This document shows, in pieces, positions 33,784-42,549 of a stretch of DNA of 64,000 nucleotides. Source of the stretch: Cupriavidus basilensis (GTDB taxonomy: Bacteria > Pseudomonadota > Gammaproteobacteria > Burkholderiales > Burkholderiaceae); assembly GCF_000876015.1 (NCBI RefSeq), contig NZ_BBQM01000018.1, positions 62,001 to 126,000 of the forward strand. The letters run 5' to 3'. How positions within the stretch are numbered: position 1 is the stretch's first letter; the number at the start of each line of letters is the position of its first letter. The notes below the pieces were generated by a model. That model saw nothing but the letters and a program-made list of their open reading frames with translations, did no database searches and had not been told where the DNA came from. Made by a program: the position numbers and the translations under genes.

Positions 33784-34982
33784 TGATATCCCAGCCCCAT
33801 CGCCGCGCGTACGTCGCGCATGGTCTCGCGCGCCACCTGGCTGGCCCGGTCGCAGCCGTGCGCGACGATGTCGCGCAGCAGCGCGGGATCGTCCATGTAC
33901 TTCTGCGCGCGCTCCAGCATCGGCTGCTGCTCGCGCAGGATGCCGTCGATCACGGGCTGCTTGCATTCGATGCAGCCGATGGCGGCGCTGCGGCAGCCCG
34001 GCTCCACCCACTCGCGCGTGGGCGCGTCCGAGTAGACCTGGTGCAGCTGCCACACCGGGCAGCGCGCCGGGTCGCCGGCGTCGGTGCGGCGCACGCGCGC
34101 CGGATCGGTCGGCATGGTGCGCACCTTTTTCTCCACCGAGGCCTTGTCCTCGCGCATGCGGATGGTGTTGCCGTAGGACTTGGACATCTTCTGCCCGTCC
34201 AGCCCCGGCATGCGCGAGGCCGCGGTCAGCAGCGCCTGCGGCTCGACCAGGATGGTCTTGCGCGAGCCGCCCAGGTAGCCCAGCAGCAGTTCGCGGTCTT
34301 CCGCGGCCAGGCTCTGCGACTGCGCCACCAGCGCCGCGCCCTCGTCCAGCGCCTCGGCCTTGCCCTGCTCCTGGTAGGCGCGGCGCAGCTCGAGATAGGC
34401 CCTGGTGCGCTTGCCGCCCAGCTTCCTGGCGGCTTCCTGCGCGCGTTCCTCGAAGCCGGGCTGGCGGCCGTACAGGTAGTTGAAGCGGCGCGCGATCTCG
34501 CGCGTGATCTCCACGTGCGGCACCTGGTCCTCGCCCACCGGCACGCGGCCGGCGCGGTAGATCAGGATGTCGGCCGCCTGCAGCAGCGGATAGCCGAGGA
34601 AGCCGTAGGTGGACAGGTCCTTGTCCTTGAGCTTCTCGATCTGGTCCTTGTAGGTCGGCACCCGTTCCAGCCAGCCCAGCGGCGTGCCCATCGCCAGCAG
34701 CAGGAACAGCTCGGCGTGCTCGGGCACGCGGCTCTGGATGAACAGCGTGGCGCGCTCGGGATCGACGCCGGCCGCGAGCCAGTCGATCAGCATCTCCCAC
34801 ACCGACTCGCCGATCACCTCGGGCGATTCATAGTGGGTGGTCAGCGCGTGCCAGTCCGCCACGAAGAAGAAGCACGGGTATTCGGCCTGCAACTGGACCC
34901 AGTTTTTCAGGACGCCGTGGTAGTGGCCCAGGTGCAGCGCACCGGTAGGCCGCATGCCGGAGAGAACGCGGTCGGGAAACAT
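33780..34982 (-). CDS. trpS: Tryptophan–tRNA ligase, long form with Fe-S-type cysteines
   Basis: A 400-residue class I synthetase charging tRNA-Trp. The first signature is ALHLGHYHG (about 15-23) and the loop is KMSKSYGN (265-272). It is ~65 residues longer than E. coli TrpRS because of a helical insertion near 175-245 and a longer anticodon-side part. Four cysteines at 308, 330, 337 and 340 form C-x21-C-x6-C-x2-C, very near the [4Fe-4S] pattern known in Thermotoga TrpRS. The cluster is inferred, not shown. The gene is downstream of a site-2 protease gene and overlaps a methyltransferase gene. Confidence 0.95.
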   Translation of the reverse strand: MFPDRVLSGMRPTGALHLGHYHGVLKNWVQLQAEYPCFFFVADWHALTTHYESPEVIGESVWEMLIDWLAAGVDPERATLFIQSRVPEHAELFLLLAMGTPLGWLERVPTYKDQIEKLKDKDLSTYGFLGYPLLQAADILIYRAGRVPVGEDQVPHVEITREIARRFNYLYGRQPGFEERAQEAARKLGGKRTRAYLELRRAYQEQGKAEALDEGAALVAQSQSLAAEDRELLLGYLGGSRKTILVEPQALLTAASRMPGLDGQKMSKSYGNTIRMREDKASVEKKVRTMPTDPARVRRTDAGDPARCPVWQLHQVYSDAPTREWVEPGCRSAAIGCIECKQPVIDGILREQQPMLERAQKYMDDPALLRDIVAHGCDRASQVARETMRDVRAAMGLGYQ

Positions 34983-35070
34983 GTCTGTCTGTGCTTTTGA
35001 TGGGGATTCGGTACTCGGTACTCGGTATGGCAGGTCGGATGCGGCGCGCCGGGCGCGGCCCGGCGGCGTG

Positions 35071-35736
35071 CTATTGCACCAGCGCCAGCACGGGTTGCAG
35101 CATCAGCTGCACCAGCCCGCTGAGCACGCCCATCACCGGCTGCATCCAGACCTTGGTGATCACGCCGGCGGCCACCAGCGCCAGCACCACGAAGATGCCG
35201 TAGGGCTCGATGCGCGAGATGGCATGCGCGAGCCGCTGCGGCAGCAGCGCGGTGAGCACCCGGCCGCCGTCGAGCGGCGGCACCGGGAACAGGTTGAAGG
35301 CGGCCATCACCAGGTTGACCAGCACGCCGGCGCGCGCCATCTGGCTGAAGAACGGCTCCTGCACCTGCGCCAGCACCAGCCCCACCGCCATCAGCGCCCA
35401 CAGGAAGGCCTGCAGCACGTTGCTGCCCGGCCCGGCCAGCGCCACCCACATGCCGTGCCAGCGCGGGTTGCGCAGGCGGTCGAAGGCGACCGGCACCGGC
35501 TTGGCGTAGCCGAACACGAACTGGCCGCTGGTCATGAAATAGAGCAGCAGCGGCACCGCGATGGTGCCGATGGGATCGATGTGCCGCGCCGGGTTGATGC
35601 TGACGCGGCCCATCACATAGGCGGTGTTGTCGCCGAACAGCTTGGCCACGTAGCCGTGGGCGGCTTCGTGCAGCGTGATGGCGAACAGGACCGGCAGGGC
35701 GTAGACCGCAAGGGTCTGAATCAGGGAAGAATCCAT
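35071..35736 (-). CDS. Site-2 protease family membrane metalloprotease
   Basis: A 221-residue integral membrane zinc protease of the M50/S2P group. The zinc motif HEAAH sits in the first helix (about 23-27) and the third ligand in NLFPVPPLDGG (about 147-157). Four to five hydrophobic segments are visible. It is a minimal enzyme without PDZ domain. The substrate is unknown; relatives cut regulators within the membrane. It lies upstream of trpS and downstream of a YciO-like gene, a conserved order in Burkholderiales. Confidence 0.92.
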   Translation of the reverse strand: MDSSLIQTLAVYALPVLFAITLHEAAHGYVAKLFGDNTAYVMGRVSINPARHIDPIGTIAVPLLLYFMTSGQFVFGYAKPVPVAFDRLRNPRWHGMWVALAGPGSNVLQAFLWALMAVGLVLAQVQEPFFSQMARAGVLVNLVMAAFNLFPVPPLDGGRVLTALLPQRLAHAISRIEPYGIFVVLALVAAGVITKVWMQPVMGVLSGLVQLMLQPVLALVQ

Positions 35737-35803
35737 GGGGCGCTATTGTACCGGGCCGCCGCGCGCCTGAGGCGGCCGCCCGCGTGGAGCGCGCCGGCGG
35801 CGC

Positions 35804-36427
35804 TCAGAGGCCGAAGCGCCCGATGTCGCCGCGGCCCTGCCGGATCAGCTCGGGCTCGCCGCTGGTCAGGTCGATCACGGTGGTCGGCTGCGCCGGCGCG
35901 GCGCCGCCGCAGATCACCAGGTCAAGCAGCTTCTCGAGGCGCGCGCGGATCACCTCGGGCTCGTTGAGCGGGGCTTCGTCGCCGGGCAGCTGCAGGGTGG
36001 CCGAGATCAGCGGCTCGCCCACCTCGGCCAGCAGCGCGAGCGGGATCGGGTGGTCGGGCACGCGCACGCCGATGGTCTTGCGCGCCGGGTGCGACAGCCG
36101 CCGCGGCACTTCCTTGGTGGCCTCGAGGATGAACACGTAGGGCCCGGGCGTGGCGCCCTTGAGCCAGCGGTACTGGCGGTTGTCGACGCGCGCGAAGTTG
36201 CCCAGCTCGGACAGGTCGCTGCACATCAGCGTCAGGTGGTGCTTGTCGTCGATGCCGCGCAGGCGGCGCAGGCGCTCCACCGCGGCCTTGTCGTCGAGCC
36301 GGCAGGCCAGCGCGTAGCTGGAGTCCGTCGGCAGGGCGATCAGGCCGCCCTGGCCGATGATCTGCGCGGCCTGCTTGATCAGCCGCGGCTGCGGATTGAG
36401 CGGGTGGATGTCGAAATATTGGGACAT
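35804..36427 (-). CDS. YciO/Sua5/YrdC-family protein
   Basis: A 207-residue YrdC-fold protein. GGLIALPTDSSYALACRLDD and HHLTLMCSDLSELGNFA correspond to the nucleotide/carbamoyl-site region of threonylcarbamoyl-AMP synthases, and TPGPYVFILEATKEVPRRL and IGVRVPDHP follow. The closest subgroup is YciO, whose role is less certain than that of TsaC, so threonylcarbamoyladenosine synthesis is possible but not assured. The start MSQYFDIHPLNPQ at 36427 matches YciO proteins. It is downstream of the PHP phosphatase gene. Confidence 0.88.
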   Translation of the reverse strand: MSQYFDIHPLNPQPRLIKQAAQIIGQGGLIALPTDSSYALACRLDDKAAVERLRRLRGIDDKHHLTLMCSDLSELGNFARVDNRQYRWLKGATPGPYVFILEATKEVPRRLSHPARKTIGVRVPDHPIPLALLAEVGEPLISATLQLPGDEAPLNEPEVIRARLEKLLDLVICGGAAPAQPTTVIDLTSGEPELIRQGRGDIGRFGL

Positions 36428-36568
36428 GGGCGGTCGGAGGGCGAAAGGCCGCCGGCCCGGCGCGAAGGCGACATGCGCGACGGGCAGGTCTTGCGGGGAA
36501 AAAGATCGGACGGTGCGCATGACGGGGGCGGGCCATCGGAGCGCCGGGCGGCCGCGGGCCGGGCCGGC

Positions 36569-37414
36569 TTACCAGTCATGCCAGACCGGCGTGACCGACG
36601 ACGGCAGCGGCGGCAGCGCGCCCAGCTCGGTGCGGCCTTCGCCGGGACCGTGGAAATCCGAGCCGCGCGAGGCCAGCAGGCCGTAGCGGCGCGCGACGTC
36701 GGCATACTTGCGGTACTGGTCGGGCGTATGGCTGCCCGTCACCACCTCGACCGCGGCGCCGCCGAGCTGCACGAACTCGTCGAACAGCGCGTCGTGCTGG
36801 AGCTGGGTGTAGTCGTAGCGGCCCGGATGCGCCATCACGGGAATGCCGCCGGCGGCCTGGATCCAGCCCACCGCGTCGGCCAGCCGGGCCCAGCGGTGCC
36901 CGACATAACCGGGGCGACCTTCGCCGAGGTATTCGCTGAACACGTCGCTGATGGTCTTGCAGCGCCCCTGGTCCACCAGCCAGCGCGCGAAATGCGTGCG
37001 GGAGATCAGGTCCGGGTTGCCGACGTAGCGCAGCGCGCCTTCGTAGGCGCCCTCGATGCCGATGGCCGCGAGCGCGTCGCCGATGTCCTGCGCGCGCGCC
37101 GCGCGGCCCGAGCGCGTGGCGGCCAGCCCTTCGACCAGCGCCGGGCAGGCCGGGTTGATCTGCAGCCCGACGATGTGCACGGTCTGGCCGGCCCACGTCA
37201 CCGAGATCTCCACGCCCGGCACGAAGCGCATGCCGAGCGCCTCGGCGGCGGCGCGCGCCTCGCTCTGCCCGCCGACCTCGTCATGGTCGGTCAGCGCCCA
37301 GAAAGCCACGCCGCCCGCATGGGCGCGCGCGGCCACGTCGCGCGGCGACAGCATGCCGTCGGACACGGTGGAATGGCAATGGAGATCGGCGTTGATGGCG
37401 TGAGGGTTCTGCAT
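36569..37414 (-). CDS. PHP-domain phosphatase/5'-3' exonuclease (YciV/RNase AM-like)
   Basis: A 281-residue PHP-domain enzyme. Metal motifs are DLHCHSTVSDG (10-20), ALTDHDEVGG, PGVEIS, MAHPGRYD and SRGSDFHGP. Relatives remove the 3'-phosphate of 3',5'-bisphosphonucleotides, or trim 5' ends of rRNA and other RNAs. The gene heads the minus-strand run PHP–YciO–site-2 protease–trpS–methyltransferase and is divergent from the ferredoxin reductase. Confidence 0.92.
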   Translation of the reverse strand: MQNPHAINADLHCHSTVSDGMLSPRDVAARAHAGGVAFWALTDHDEVGGQSEARAAAEALGMRFVPGVEISVTWAGQTVHIVGLQINPACPALVEGLAATRSGRAARAQDIGDALAAIGIEGAYEGALRYVGNPDLISRTHFARWLVDQGRCKTISDVFSEYLGEGRPGYVGHRWARLADAVGWIQAAGGIPVMAHPGRYDYTQLQHDALFDEFVQLGGAAVEVVTGSHTPDQYRKYADVARRYGLLASRGSDFHGPGEGRTELGALPPLPSSVTPVWHDW

Positions 37415-37658
37415 GCCGCCATTCTACTCCCGCGCGCGAGGCCGCACACGCGGCGCCGGCCGCCGCCGCGCGCCGGTCGGCCGGTCCGGCGGGGCGGCCC
37501 GACAGCGCCGCCCGAGGTGCGGCCGAGGTACGGCCGAGGTACAGCCCGATAGCCCTGCCGCCAACGCTGGCGTCGGCCGGCGGCGCCCCGCCGCGCGGTA
37601 TAGTTGGGGCCTCTCGATCCTCCCGCCCGGCGGCGCCAAGCGCGCCGCCCGCCATGCC

Positions 37659-38774
37659 ATGCCGACCGACGCTTCCGCCATCCCAGCCGACTCCGCCCAC
37701 GCCGACGGCGTGACCCGCACCGACGTGCTGATCGTCGGCGCCGGCCCGGTCGGCCTGTTCGCGGCCTTCCAGGCGGGCGTGCTGGGCCTGCGCTGCGAAC
37801 TGGTCGACGTGCTGGACCGCGCCGGCGGCCAGTGCGCCGAGCTCTATCCCGAGAAGCCGATCTACGACATCCCCGCGGTGCCCGGCTGCCTGGCGCAGGA
37901 CCTGGTGGACCGCCTGCTCGAGCAGTGCGCGCCGTTCGCGTTCCCGATGCACTTCAACGAGCGCGCCAACGGCCTGGAGGAGATCGCCCGCGCCGGCGAG
38001 GCCGCGCCGGCCGCGCCCGACGCCGGCCACGCGCATCCGCCGCGCCTGCTGGTCACCACCGACGGCGGCAGGCGCTTCGACGTGGCCGCCGTGCTGATCT
38101 GCGCCGGCGCCGGCGCCTTCGCCCCGCAGCGCGTGGCGCTGCCCGAGGCCGCCGCGCTGGAAGACCGCCACCTGCACTACGCGGTGCGCGACGTGGCGCG
38201 CTTCGCCGGCAGGCGCGTGGTGGTGGCCGGCGGCGGCGACTCCGCGCTGGACTGGGCGCTGGCGCTGCGCAAGGTGGCCGCGCGCGTCACCCTGCTGCAC
38301 CGGCGCGAGGGCTTCCGCGCCGCCGACGGCACGGTGGCGGAAATGCGCGCGGCCGTGGCGGCCGGCGAGATGGATTTCGTGGTAGGCATGCTGGGCGCGC
38401 TCAAGACCGAGGGCGACACGCTGACCGGCGTGGACATCCGCACGCGCGACGACACCGTGAGCCTGCCCGCGGACGAACTGGTGGCGCTGTACGGCCTGGT
38501 GTCGGAGCCGGGCCCGATCGCGCACTGGGATCTCGACATGCGCGCCGGGCGCATCGTGGTGGACACCACCACCTACGAAAGCTCGCGCCGCGGCATCTTC
38601 GCCGCCGGCGACATCGCCTTCTACCCGAACAAGCAGAAGCTGATCCTGTCCGGCTTCCACGAGGCCGCGCTGGCGCTGCGCAAGGCCTATCACTACGCCT
38701 TCCCGGAGAAGGCGCTGGTGCACGTGCACACCAGCAACAACGCCGCGCTCAAGGACAAGCTCACGCACGCCTGA
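37659..38774 (+). CDS. Ferredoxin–NADP(+) reductase, thioredoxin-reductase type
   Basis: A 371-residue flavoprotein. FAD site: VLIVGAGPVGLFAAFQ (about 23-38). NADPH site: VVVAGGGDSALDWALAL (about 188-204). FAD isoalloxazine segment: GIFAAGDIAFYPNKQ, then LSGFHEAALAL. It lacks the CxxC pair of thioredoxin reductases and so fits the homodimeric ferredoxin/flavodoxin reductase group, passing electrons between NADPH and small iron-sulfur proteins. The ~22-residue leader before the Rossmann fold is Ala-rich. Confidence 0.9.
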   Translation: MPTDASAIPADSAHADGVTRTDVLIVGAGPVGLFAAFQAGVLGLRCELVDVLDRAGGQCAELYPEKPIYDIPAVPGCLAQDLVDRLLEQCAPFAFPMHFNERANGLEEIARAGEAAPAAPDAGHAHPPRLLVTTDGGRRFDVAAVLICAGAGAFAPQRVALPEAAALEDRHLHYAVRDVARFAGRRVVVAGGGDSALDWALALRKVAARVTLLHRREGFRAADGTVAEMRAAVAAGEMDFVVGMLGALKTEGDTLTGVDIRTRDDTVSLPADELVALYGLVSEPGPIAHWDLDMRAGRIVVDTTTYESSRRGIFAAGDIAFYPNKQKLILSGFHEAALALRKAYHYAFPEKALVHVHTSNNAALKDKLTHA

Positions 38775-38792
38775 ACCCGGCGCGGGCGCGCC

Positions 38793-39686
38793 TCACGCGC
38801 AGAAGTCGTCGACCAGCGCCGCCACCGCGCGCGGCTGGTCGTGGTGCAGCATGTGGCCCGCGTCGTCGATGACCGCCTCGCGGAAATCGCGGAACGCCTT
38901 GAAGCGCTGCCGGAATTCGTCGAGCGGCTGCCCGCGCGCGATGTGGCTCAGCGTCTGCGAGTCGCGCGCCTCCACGTGCAGCACCGGCGCGGTGGCCTGC
39001 GCCCAGATCGCCATCACCTCGTCGAGCCGGTAAAGCACCGGATTGACCATCTTGTGCGCCGGATCGCCCAGGATCTCCCAGCGGCCTCCGGCGTTGCGCG
39101 CCGACCAGTGCGCGGCCAGGAAGGCGGCGCGGTCGTCGGGCAGGCGCGGGTTGGTCTTCTGCAGCCGCGCGGCCACCGCGGCCACGCTGTCGTAGGTCTT
39201 GAGCGCGGGGGGCGCGCGCAACTCGTCGAGCCAGAGCGCGTAGCGCCCCGGCGCCTGCTCCGCGCGCGTGGCGGTCATGCCGAAGCCTTCCAGGTCCACC
39301 ACGCGGCGCACCCGCGCGGGACGGATGCCGGCGTAGAAGCAGGCCACGTTGGCGCCCATGCTGTGGCCCACGAGGTTGACCGGCTCGCCGGGCTGGAAGT
39401 GGTCGAGCACCGCCTCGAGGTCGGCGATGTAGTCGGGGAACCAGTACGACTCGGTGCCCGGATGGCGGGTCGGCCAGGCGGTCTGGCCGAAGCCGCGCCA
39501 GTCGGGCGCGATCACGTGCCAGTCGCCCGCCAGCGCGTCCACCATGAACTGGAACGAAGCCGCCACGTCCATCCAGCCGTGCAGCGCGAACAGCTTCGGC
39601 GCGCCCGCCCGGCCCCAGTGGCGCACGTGCATGGCGAGCCCGCGCAACGTGATAAATTCCGAGCGCGAGGTTTCTCTGATTGTCAT
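38793..39686 (-). CDS. Alpha/beta hydrolase
   Basis: A 297-residue alpha/beta-hydrolase. The oxyanion region is LFALHGWMD (about 32-40), the nucleophile serine sits in VGHSMGANVACFYAG (about 102-116), and the catalytic histidine in DDAGHMLHHDQP near the end. The substrate is not evident; a short-chain ester or thioester is likely. A GGGGGAGA site precedes the ATG at 39686. It is divergent from an acyl-CoA synthetase gene, and the shared promoter region has a TetR-type palindrome, so the two probably form a regulated pair in fatty or aromatic acid use. Confidence 0.9.
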   Translation of the reverse strand: MTIRETSRSEFITLRGLAMHVRHWGRAGAPKLFALHGWMDVAASFQFMVDALAGDWHVIAPDWRGFGQTAWPTRHPGTESYWFPDYIADLEAVLDHFQPGEPVNLVGHSMGANVACFYAGIRPARVRRVVDLEGFGMTATRAEQAPGRYALWLDELRAPPALKTYDSVAAVAARLQKTNPRLPDDRAAFLAAHWSARNAGGRWEILGDPAHKMVNPVLYRLDEVMAIWAQATAPVLHVEARDSQTLSHIARGQPLDEFRQRFKAFRDFREAVIDDAGHMLHHDQPRAVAALVDDFCA

Positions 39687-39755
39687 GGTGGTCTCCCCCG
39701 GTCCCTTTCCGGCCGGCGCCTTCACCCGCGACAACGGGGAGGCGCGATAAAAATA

Positions 39756-39767
39756 GAACGATCGTTC
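39756..39767. promoter_or_regulatory. TetR-type operator in a divergent promoter
   Basis: GAACGATCGTTC is a perfect 12-bp palindrome midway between the hydrolase and acyl-CoA synthetase starts. It resembles operators of TetR-family fatty-acid regulators such as PsrA/FadR types. No regulator gene is adjacent. Confidence 0.5.
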
Positions 39768-39848
39768 GCTCAGGCGATTATAGCGGCACCCGCTGCCTCG
39801 ATGCCGCCGCCACGCCGCCGCGCGAACGCCAGCAAACAGGAGACCTGC

Positions 39849-41582
39849 ATGACCGCATCCGCCCTGCCCGCCAGCCGGCGCGACGACTACCGCGCGCTGT
39901 ACGACAGCTTCCGCTGGCACGTGCCGGAGCACTTCAACCTCGCCGAAGCCTGCTGCGGCCGCTGGGCGCGCGACCCCGCCAGCGCCGGCCGCATCGCGGT
40001 CTACACCGAGCACGAGGACGGCCGCCGCGCCAGCTACAGCTACGCCCACATCCAGGCCGAGGCGAACCGCCTGTCGCGCGCGCTACGCGCGCTCGGCGTG
40101 GCGCGCGGCGACCGCGTCGGCATCGTCATGCCGCAGCGCATCGAGACGGTCATCGCGCATATGGCGATCTACCAGCTCGGCGCCATCGCCATGCCGCTGT
40201 CGATGCTGTTCGGGCCGGAGGCGCTGGCCTTCCGCTTCCGGCACAGCGAGGCGCGCGTGGCGATCGCCGACGAGAGCGCCATCGACAACGTGCTGGCCGC
40301 GCGCCCCGAATGCCCGGCGCTTGCCGCGGTGATCGGCGTGGGCGCGGCCGCGGCCCGCGCCGGGCACGGCTGGGACGCGCTGCTGGCGGCGCAGTTGCCG
40401 GACTTCACCGCCGAGCTGACCAAGGCCGACGAAGCGGCCGTGCTGATCTACACCAGCGGCACCACCGGGCCGCCCAAGGGCGCCGTGATCCCGCACCGCG
40501 CGCTGATCGGCAACCTGACCGGCTTCGTCTGCTCGCAGAACTGGTATCCGCGCGAGGGCGACGTGTTCTGGAGCCCGGCCGACTGGGCCTGGACCGGCGG
40601 CCTGTGGGACGCGCTGATGCCGGCGCTGTACTTCGGCCAGTCCATCGTGGGCTACCAGGGCCGCTTCTCGGCGCAGGTGGCGTTCGCGCTGCTGGAGCGC
40701 TACCGCGTCACCAACACCTTCCTGTTCCCGACCGCGCTCAAGCAGATGATGAAGACCTGCCCGGCGCCGCGCGGCCAGTACCGCCTGCACCTGCGCGCGC
40801 TGATGAGCGCCGGCGAGGCGGTCGGCGAGACCGTGTTCGCGTGGTGCCGCGACGCGCTCGGCGTGGTGGTCAACGAGATGTTCGGCCAGACCGAGATCAA
40901 CTACATCGTGGGCAACTGCACCGCGCAGAACGACGACGGCGAGCTCGGCTGGCCGGCGCGCGCCGGCTCGATGGGCCGCCCGTATCCGGGCCACCGGCTG
41001 GCCGTGGTCGACGAGGACGGCCGGCCGTGCGCGCCCGGCGAAACCGGCGAGATCGCCGTGTGCGACACCGACCGGCACGGCCACCCCGACCCGGTGTTCT
41101 TCCTCGGCTACTGGCGCAACGAGGCCGCCACGCGGGACCGGTTCGTCGAGCACGGCGGCCTGCGCTGGTGCCGCACCGGCGACCTCGCCCGCGCCGACGC
41201 CGACGGCTACCTGTGGTACCAGGGCCGCGCCGACGACGTCTTCAAGTCGTCGGGCTACCGCATCGGCCCGAGCGAGATCGAGAACTGCCTGCTCAAGCAT
41301 CCGGCCGTGTCGAACTGCGCCGTGGTGCCGTCGCCGGACCCGGAGCGCGGCGCCGTGGTGAAGGCGTTCGTCGTGCTGCAGCCGTCGGTGGCCCGCTCCG
41401 CGCAGGCCGACGCCGACCTGACCGCGGCGCTGCAGCAGCACGTGCGCGGCCTGCTCGCGCCCTACGAGTACCCCAAGACCATCGAGTTCATCGCGCAGTT
41501 GCCGATGACCACCACCGGCAAGATCCAGCGCCGCGTGCTGCGCGAGATGGAAGCGCAGCGCGGCACGACGCCGGCGCACTAG
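39849..41582 (+). CDS. Acyl-CoA synthetase (AMP-binding)
   Basis: A 577-residue adenylate-forming enzyme joining a carboxylic acid to CoA through an acyl-AMP. The P-loop YTSGTTGPPKG lies at about 200-210, then MFGQTEINYI (A5), LWYQGRADDVFKSSGYRIGP (A7-A8) and the catalytic lysine in TTTGKIQRR. The sequence is of the medium-chain/benzoate-like branch, so the substrate range is uncertain. It starts 162 bp from the divergent hydrolase gene. Confidence 0.93.
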   Translation: MTASALPASRRDDYRALYDSFRWHVPEHFNLAEACCGRWARDPASAGRIAVYTEHEDGRRASYSYAHIQAEANRLSRALRALGVARGDRVGIVMPQRIETVIAHMAIYQLGAIAMPLSMLFGPEALAFRFRHSEARVAIADESAIDNVLAARPECPALAAVIGVGAAAARAGHGWDALLAAQLPDFTAELTKADEAAVLIYTSGTTGPPKGAVIPHRALIGNLTGFVCSQNWYPREGDVFWSPADWAWTGGLWDALMPALYFGQSIVGYQGRFSAQVAFALLERYRVTNTFLFPTALKQMMKTCPAPRGQYRLHLRALMSAGEAVGETVFAWCRDALGVVVNEMFGQTEINYIVGNCTAQNDDGELGWPARAGSMGRPYPGHRLAVVDEDGRPCAPGETGEIAVCDTDRHGHPDPVFFLGYWRNEAATRDRFVEHGGLRWCRTGDLARADADGYLWYQGRADDVFKSSGYRIGPSEIENCLLKHPAVSNCAVVPSPDPERGAVVKAFVVLQPSVARSAQADADLTAALQQHVRGLLAPYEYPKTIEFIAQLPMTTTGKIQRRVLREMEAQRGTTPAH

Positions 41583-42179
41583 CCCCCGGCAGGCCATGCG
41601 CGCGCCGGCCCGCCGGCGCCTGCGTGGCCGGTCTGCGCCGCCTCCCCGCACTTCCCCTCCCCCCGCATCTTTTCCCCTCTTTTTCCCACTCTGCCCGGCA
41701 GGCATCCGGACTGGTGGATTCCCGTGTCAAGTATTCGCCAAAGTTGACGTTAGCGAAGACAGGTGGCCACGTTGCCGATCGCACAGTCAAAGCGCAGGTC
41801 ATGTCGGCGAAATACCGTTCATGGCAGGCCAGTCGCATCGGATGGCATGGCATATCGAATGGCATGGAATTTATCTTATTCATAAGATAACTCTTAAAGA
41901 AAAATCGTCCAAAAACTTTCCACTGATTATTCTTCATCCGCATCATTTAAATTAGGATAAATCTCATCTAGATGCTGTTTATTCCAATATCAAGATGCTG
42001 AAAACCCGCATAAAAGGCCGATTGACTTAACACAACAACGAACGAATAGACGTAGGAAAATTCATCTTTTCTAAGTTGAATTTCCCACAAACAGAAAATA
42101 AACTTCCTATCAAACAAGAAGAAATTTCCGACAAGGCTTTACGAATTTTCCTGGGCTCAATGACCAAAAGGGGATCACC
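41583..42179. other. AT-rich non-coding region before the pilin-like gene
   Basis: Nearly 600 bp with no supportable gene. The last ~350 bases (about 41820-42175) are far richer in A and T than anything else in the core region. They contain direct repeats of ATGGCATGG (around 41840-41870), two AGATGCTG copies near 41970-42000 and an 8-bp hairpin at 41871-41890. It should hold the promoter of the pilin-like gene and is probably acquired DNA. Confidence 0.65.
41871..41890. repeat. Inverted repeat in the AT-rich region
   Basis: TTATCTTA and TAAGATAA pair perfectly around TTCA. No T tract follows on either strand, so an operator is more likely than a terminator. Confidence 0.5.
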
Positions 42180-42542
42180 ATGAGCACGCATGCACGCACC
42201 GGCAACGCCTCCATCCGCAACCTCAAGCACCGCCTGACGCTGGCGCTGGCGTGCGCGCTGCTCTCGGTCCCGGCGTGGGGCGCCGGCGGCGTGATCTTCT
42301 TCCGCGGCGCCATCGTCGCGCCGTCGTGCATGACGCAGATGAGCGCCGGCTCCGGCAGCGCCTCGGTGAGCTGCCCGCAGAACGGCGCCCAGGCCGCCGA
42401 GTTCGCCGCCGTGCCGCTGATGCCCGGCAAGTCCGTGCAGTTGAAGTCGGCGCGCGCCTCGGTCGAGACGGCGCGCTTCGTGAGGAAGAGCGATCCGGAC
42501 GGCGGCCAGCAGGGCCTGGTCGTGATGGCCGAGTATTACTGA
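42180..42542 (+). CDS. Orphan pilin-like secreted protein
   Basis: A 120-residue protein with a signal peptide (about 1-35, cleavage after PAWGA). The mature start GGVIFFRGAIVAPSCMTQ, with C50, then VSCPQNG with C65, resembles the first strands and disulfide of chaperone-usher pilin subunits (G-x-I-x-F-x-G-x-I-V-x-x-x-C). It is shorter than true pilins and no chaperone or usher is nearby, so it may be a remnant or a stand-alone fimbrin-like protein. An AGGGGA site precedes the ATG. Its stop lies 7 bp from the stop of the convergent DUF455 gene. Confidence 0.65.
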   Translation: MSTHARTGNASIRNLKHRLTLALACALLSVPAWGAGGVIFFRGAIVAPSCMTQMSAGSGSASVSCPQNGAQAAEFAAVPLMPGKSVQLKSARASVETARFVRKSDPDGGQQGLVVMAEYY

Positions 42543-42549
42543 GCGGGTA

